From Burkholderiales bacterium (lineage in GTDB: Bacteria > Pseudomonadota > Gammaproteobacteria > Burkholderiales > Burkholderiaceae_E): DNA of 45,520 nt. Positions 42,022 through 45,520 of the stretch are shown here, piece after piece. A model generated the notes under the pieces. The model searched no databases, was not told the DNA's origin, and saw nothing but the letters and a program-made list of their open reading frames with translations. Every line of letters begins with the position of its first letter. Positions within the stretch are counted from its first letter, which is position 1. The DNA lies in contig JAPLQF010000012.1 in the NCBI GenBank assembly GCA_026399875.1, positions 1-45,520 of the forward strand. Direction: 5' to 3'. The position numbers were made by a program, and so were the translations under genes.

Positions 42022-42788
42022 TGAGCACCCGGATCGCTGCGGGCCAGCGACTGCATTTCAGCCAGCAGATAGCCGAGGTGTTCGCTGTGTCGACCGAGCT
42101 TGCCGCTCGACAGAAAGGCTGTGTGGGCCGGCCGCGCAAGGCTGGCCTGAGCCAGGATGGCATCCAGTGTCCGGTCCCAGACCGGCTTGAGCGTGCCGAG
42201 CATCGGGCCGATGCCGGCTTTCGCCGCGGCCACATCGATCGGATCGTCGTCCCACCATTCATTGGCATAGGGCCACAGTCGATCAAAGGCCGCCTGCATC
42301 CGGTCGTGCGAGACCGGCGTGCCGTCACCGAGCCTGACCGTCCACTCCGAGGCATGGCGCAGGTGCGCGCGTGATTCCTTGACCGACTTGGCGGCGATCT
42401 GCGCGAGGCCCTGATCAGCCGACCCGGCGAGTGCTTCCCACAGCGGCACCGCCAGCGCCGAAAACATCAGGTTGCGAGCAATCGTGACCGCGTAGTCGTT
42501 GTGAGGACCGTCACCATTGGGTAGTTCGAGCAGGGTCCAGTTGCGGAATTGCGACTCATCGCGAAAGTAGGCGAGCGCATCTTCGTCGCGGCCCTTGTCC
42601 TCAAGCAAGGCAGCATGAGACAGAAGCAGGCGCGCCTGTCCGACAAGATCGAGCGCCACATTGGTGAGCGCAATGTCCTCTTCGAGCATCGGGCCATGGC
42701 CGCACCACTCGGCCAGACGCTGACCGAGCACCAGCGTGCTGTCGGCCAGACGTAAAACATACTCGGCATGAAAGTCGGAGGCGGGCAT
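42015..42788 (-). CDS. paaC: Phenylacetyl-CoA epoxidase structural subunit
   Basis: 257 residues from ATG 42788, with AGGA close upstream; GTG 42806 is an alternative. EYVLRLADSTLVLGQRLAEW, LEEDIALTNVALDLVGQARL, FRDESQFRNWTLLELPNGD and KESRAHLRHASEWTVRLGDG are PaaC hallmarks. It is the non-catalytic ferritin-like partner that stabilises PaaA. Lies between paaB and paaD. Confidence 0.95.
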   Translation of the reverse strand: MPASDFHAEYVLRLADSTLVLGQRLAEWCGHGPMLEEDIALTNVALDLVGQARLLLSHAALLEDKGRDEDALAYFRDESQFRNWTLLELPNGDGPHNDYAVTIARNLMFSALAVPLWEALAGSADQGLAQIAAKSVKESRAHLRHASEWTVRLGDGTPVSHDRMQAAFDRLWPYANEWWDDDPIDVAAAKAGIGPMLGTLKPVWDRTLDAILAQASLARPAHTAFLSSGKLGRHSEHLGYLLAEMQSLARSDPGAQW

Positions 42789-42837
42789 GGGAGGTCCTTG
42801 CGGCACGGCCCGCGCGACACTGCGCGGGCGGCGTGCG

Positions 42838-43125
42838 CTACATGTTTTTCACTTCGTCGGGCAATTCGTAGAAGGTCGGATGCCGATAGATCTTGTCGGC
42901 CATCGGGTCGAAGTCGGTCGACTGCTCTTCGGCCAGTGAGGCGGTGATCGCCGCCGAGGGCACGACCCAGATGCTCACGCCCTCCATCCGGCGGGTATAG
43001 ACATCGCGCGCCATGCGCAGGGCCATCTGGGCATCGGCGGCATGAAGGCTGCCACAGTGTTTGTGGTCAAGCCCCTGCTTGCTGCGCACGAACACTTCCC
43101 ACAGCGGGAATTCGGCTTCGGTCAT
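42838..43125 (-). CDS. paaB: Phenylacetyl-CoA epoxidase subunit PaaB
   Basis: 95 residues, normal length. LWEVFVRSKQGLDHKHCGSL, HAADAQMALRMARDVYTRR and EGVSIWVVPSAAITAS identify PaaB, a small subunit bridging the PaaAC assemblies and needed for activity in the complex. Second gene of the operon, 64 bp after paaA. Confidence 0.96.
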   Translation of the reverse strand: MTEAEFPLWEVFVRSKQGLDHKHCGSLHAADAQMALRMARDVYTRRMEGVSIWVVPSAAITASLAEEQSTDFDPMADKIYRHPTFYELPDEVKNM

Positions 43126-43189
43126 AGTGGTCTCCGGCGAGATCAGGGATTCAGGCGGCAGCGCGATTTCAACGCGTACTTATCGCAAA

Positions 43190-44182
43190 TCAGGCCGCCA
43201 CGCCGACGGTCCGTGTCTGCTGCTTGCGGGCGTGCGCCAGAGCGGCCTCCCGCACCCAGGCACCGTTCTCGTGGGCATTGACCCGCGCGGCAAGCCTTTC
43301 CCGGTTGCAGGGGCCGTGGCCGGCGATCACCCGGTCGAGTTCCGACCAGTCGATCGGTCCGTGGTCGTAATGACCGCGTTCGGCATTCCATCGCAGTTCG
43401 GCATCGGGCAGCGCCAGTCCCAGCAGTTCGATCTGCGGCACGGTCGCATCGATGAACTTCTGCCGCAAGGCGTCGTTGCTGATGCGCTTGATGCCCCATT
43501 TCATGGTCTGGGCCGAATTCATCGAGGCGCTGTCGCTTGGGCCGAACATCATCACCACCGGCCACCACCAGCGGTTGAGCGCGTCCTGGGCCATCGCCTT
43601 CTGCTTCGGCGTCCCGCGGCACAGCGACAGCATCAGGTCGAAACCCTGCCGCTGATGGAAGGACTCTTCCTTGCAGATGCGGATCATGGCGCGGGCATAG
43701 GGCCCATACGAGCACCGGCACAGCGGCACCTGATTCATGATGGCAGCGCCGTCAACCAGCCAGCCGATGGCGCCGATGTCCGCCCAGCTCAGCGTCGGAT
43801 AGTTGAAGATGCTCGAATACTTGGCGCGTCCACTGAGCAGCGCATCGACCATCTGGTCGCGCGAGGTGCCCAGTGTCTCGGCGGCGGCATAAAGGTAGAG
43901 GCCATGACCGCCTTCGTCCTGGATTTTCGCCAGCAGGATCGCCTTGCGCCGAAGGCTCGGGGCCCGGGTCACCCAGTTGCCTTCCGGCAACATGCCGACG
44001 ACTTCCGAATGCGCATGCTGCGAAATCTGGCGGACCAGTGTCTTGCGATAGGCCGCTGGCATCCAGTCCTGTGGCTCGATCTTCCGATCGGCAGCAATCA
44101 GTGCTTCGAAACGGTCATTCGCCTCACGATCGGAGGCGTCGCCGGCAGCAGCCTGCGACAGATCAAGGGCCTGGGTATACAT
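43190..44182 (-). CDS. paaA: Phenylacetyl-CoA epoxidase catalytic subunit
   Basis: 330 residues from ATG 44182, with AAAGG 7 nt upstream; TTG 44197 is in frame. Diiron ligands lie in [20 protein letters not shown] and [20 protein letters not shown], and [20 protein letters not shown] is conserved in PaaA. It epoxidises the aromatic ring of phenylacetyl-CoA using oxygen. First gene of paaABCDE-tetR; downstream ring-cleavage and beta-oxidation genes and paaK are not in the window. Confidence 0.97.
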   Translation of the reverse strand: MYTQALDLSQAAAGDASDREANDRFEALIAADRKIEPQDWMPAAYRKTLVRQISQHAHSEVVGMLPEGNWVTRAPSLRRKAILLAKIQDEGGHGLYLYAAAETLGTSRDQMVDALLSGRAKYSSIFNYPTLSWADIGAIGWLVDGAAIMNQVPLCRCSYGPYARAMIRICKEESFHQRQGFDLMLSLCRGTPKQKAMAQDALNRWWWPVVMMFGPSDSASMNSAQTMKWGIKRISNDALRQKFIDATVPQIELLGLALPDAELRWNAERGHYDHGPIDWSELDRVIAGHGPCNRERLAARVNAHENGAWVREAALAHARKQQTRTVGVAA

Positions 44183-44240
44183 GGCGACGCCTTTCAAAAC
44201 CGGGAAAAAGACGCGCGTGCAACCGCGCGCTCAAGCGTCC

Positions 44241-44270
44241 AGTTTATTTCCCGACCGGTTGGTCGGTCAA
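44241..44270 (-). promoter_or_regulatory. paaA promoter with repressor operator in the spacer
   Basis: Minus-strand TTGACC (44270-44265) and TAAACT (44246-44241) are 18 bp apart. CCGACC / GGTCGG with a 4-bp centre occupies 44251-44266, almost the whole spacer. This matches the ACCGACC-type operators of PaaR repressors. Binding by the TetR protein of this operon is inference from context. Confidence 0.7.
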
Positions 44271-44349
44271 TTCAGGCGTGCATCCGCCGCAGTGTGTGCG
44301 GCAATTGCCAGACCGGACTTGCCGGTCCGCTGCCCGATCGGCCCAGTTT

Positions 44350-44388
44350 TTCGGCCTAGTTGTTCGGCCTAGTTGTTCGGCCTAGTTG
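44350..44388. repeat. Three tandem copies of a 13-bp unit over a stop codon
   Basis: TTCGGCCTAGTTG repeated three times exactly, with a partial fourth. The repeat includes the stop codon of the KGG protein; each unit repeats Asn-Asn-stop in the minus frame, so the gene end stays the same when copy number changes. Confidence 0.85.
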
Positions 44389-44651
44389 TTCGGCTTGCGC
44401 TCTGCCTCGGCAGGGACCGTTTCGGCCGCCTGGGGAGTCTGAGTCGCTGCCGTGCGCCTGCCGCCATGACTGGCTTCGCCACCTTTGCGCCCGGCCTGGG
44501 CCGCCAATGAGCGATCTTTCGAGAAACTTCGCTCCTCCGGCGGCACGCTGCGCCCTCCCTTGCTGGCAATTTCCCGCTGAAGTGCGGGATCCATCGACGC
44601 GAACCCGCGCTTTGAACCGCCAGTCGCGCCGGCCTTGTTTTGCTGAGCCAT
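44382..44651 (-). CDS. KGG-repeat stress-response protein
   Basis: 89 residues from ATG 44651, with AGGAGG upstream. KRGFASMDPALQREIASKGG, SVPPEERSFSKDRSLAAQAG and RKGGEASHGGRR are the Lys-Gly-Gly stress protein repeats, as in GsiB/YciG relatives. The protein is small, hydrophilic and probably disordered; such proteins accumulate in general stress or stationary phase. The tail QTPQAAETVPAEAERKPNN is Pro/Glu-rich. Confidence 0.85.
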   Translation of the reverse strand: MAQQNKAGATGGSKRGFASMDPALQREIASKGGRSVPPEERSFSKDRSLAAQAGRKGGEASHGGRRTAATQTPQAAETVPAEAERKPNN

Positions 44652-44792
44652 GATTGCCCTCCTAAAGCCCCACAGGGTTGGAAACCAAGTTCGGGGCCCA
44701 AAACGGGCAACCCGCAACCGAGCAGTGGCAGAAACCGTGCCACCCCCGGTCGACGGTCTGGCTTTGGCGGGGCGGCCTGACAGCAGGCGCGT

Positions 44793-44821
44793 TTGACAAA
44801 TCTTTCGCAGCTAGCAATAAT
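44793..44821 (+). promoter_or_regulatory. Promoter of the tRNA-tuf operon
   Basis: TTGACA (44793-44798), a 17-bp spacer, AATAAT (44816-44821). Perfect -35 and 5 of 6 at -10. Start of transcription is expected near 44828, just ahead of tRNA-Tyr. Confidence 0.85.
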
Positions 44822-44834
44822 TCGCGGTTCCCTT

Positions 44835-44920
44835 GGAGGGGTGCCCGAGTGGCTAAAGGGGGCAGACTGTAAATCTGTTGGCTTACGCCTACGTTGGTTC
44901 GAATCCAACCTCCTCCACCA
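44835..44920 (+). tRNA. tRNA-Tyr (anticodon GTA)
   Basis: 86 nt with CCA encoded. Acceptor stem GGAGGGG pairs with CTCCTCC (one G-U), discriminator A, long variable arm, anticodon GTA in CTGTAAATC, T arm GGTTCGAATCC. First tRNA of the tRNA-tuf cluster. Confidence 0.97.
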
Positions 44921-45138
44921 GGGCTTGCCGGCGGCAAGACGGTTGAGGGCTGGTTCAAGGGGTTGCCGGGTCAGGAGTGCGCCTTTTAGCGCGGCCAGAC
45001 GCGGAATGGAAAAGCAAAGCAGGGTGCAAGGCAGGGTTTCAGTACTCAGGGTTTCAGTACTGATTGTCAGGCCTGAAGCGCAGCCAAAAGTTTAGGATTG
45101 TTGCAACGCGGGAAACTGGTTTGTCCGGAGCTGTGCAG

Positions 45139-45212
45139 GCGGGTGTAGCTCAATGGTAGAGCAGAAGCCTTCCAAGCTTATGACGAGGGTTCGATTCCCT
45201 TCACCCGCTCCA
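45139..45212 (+). tRNA. tRNA-Gly (anticodon TCC)
   Basis: 74 nt with CCA encoded. Acceptor GCGGGTG pairs with CACCCGC, discriminator T, anticodon TCC in CTTCCAAG, T arm GGTTCGATTCC. Confidence 0.97.
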
Positions 45213-45221
45213 ACGATTCAG

Positions 45222-45296
<75 letters not shown>

Positions 45297-45392
45297 AGTT
45301 ATATCGGCCTCAAGAGGCCGGCCAGTGAAGTCAGGATGAATTGAAGTTTCTACCGAGCATCGATTGCTCGTTTCGATCAGGAGTTGTCCGTC

Positions 45393-45520
45393 ATGGCAAA
45401 AGGTAAGTTTGAGCGCAACAAGCCACACGTGAACGTGGGCACGATTGGTCACGTGGACCATGGCAAGACGACGTTGACGGCGGCGATCACGACGGTGTTG
45501 TCGGCCAAGTTTGGTGGTGA
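45393..45520 (+). CDS. tuf: Elongation factor Tu (start only; continues beyond the window)
   Basis: The first 42 complete codons read [20 protein letters not shown] then [20 protein letters not shown], with the P-loop [10 protein letters not shown]-Tu delivers aminoacyl-tRNA to the ribosome with GTP. GGAG lies 9 nt before the ATG. By analogy with other betaproteobacteria, tRNA-Trp, secE, nusG and ribosomal genes should follow. Confidence 0.98.
   Translation, partial: MAKGKFERNKPHVNVGTIGHVDHGKTTLTAAITTVLSAKFGG

Overview
The window looks like chromosomal DNA from a GC-rich betaproteobacterium, most likely Burkholderiales. This rests on gene content: Bug-type tricarboxylate receptors, a PhaM-like polyhydroxybutyrate granule protein, a cbb-type Calvin gene block, a PaaABCDE operon with its TetR repressor, a PEP-CTERM protein behind a sigma-54 promoter, and the tRNA-Tyr/Gly/Thr-tuf junction at the right end. 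The genus cannot be named from the sequence.

Left part (1-5615). The 5' part of a class V aminotransferase is followed by about 0.8 kb without a recognisable gene. An accessory stretch then holds three type II toxin-antitoxin modules (mazEF/chpSB-like, vapBC, higBA), a DUF962 protein, a small ferredoxin-like ORF, a TetR remnant and a 5'-truncated serine hydrolase. About 100 bp of the transketolase 3' end is duplicated in direct orientation (4081-4180 and 5615-5714) and brackets the serine hydrolase fragment and higBA, as if a small element had used the 3' end of tkt as its attachment site.

Central-carbon part (5616-12646). Transketolase is preceded by one 636-codon frame in which fructose-1,6-bisphosphatase and phosphoribulokinase are joined without a stop. 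Upstream lie a cbbY remnant (one in-frame stop, no N-terminus) and the first 40 or so codons of a divergent LysR gene, probably cbbR. This is what a deletion of cbbLSX plus parts of cbbY and cbbR would leave. A phosphotransacetylase/acetate kinase pair follows; the kinase carries a Gly-Gln tandem repeat.

Lipid/stress cluster (12708-25477). After coaA and a glutamine-amidotransferase pair comes a minus-strand run of tightly coupled genes: GPx-like peroxidase, FAD amine oxidase-like protein, DUF1365, cyclopropane-fatty-acyl-phospholipid synthase, chalcone isomerase-like protein, MFS_2 transporter, DUF3833 lipoprotein, SDR and NTF2-like protein, then a ferritin-like diiron protein. It is divergent from a MerR regulator with a cobalamin-binding domain, suggesting light- or oxidant-responsive membrane lipid modification. 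PhaM, a FIST protein and an outer-membrane barrel protein follow.

Right part (27526-45520). This holds a GhrA-like reductase, a membrane protein fused to a cupredoxin, an FAA hydrolase, the PEP-CTERM gene with two 29-bp upstream repeats and a textbook sigma-54 promoter, an EF-hand protein with strong terminators, a chemoreceptor, two Bug receptors flanking an amidohydrolase, an MBL protein with psiE, the paaABCDE-tetR operon with an operator inside its promoter, a KGG stress protein, and tRNA-Tyr, tRNA-Gly, tRNA-Thr and the start of tuf.

All calls come from reading translations and motifs by eye; no database search was run.
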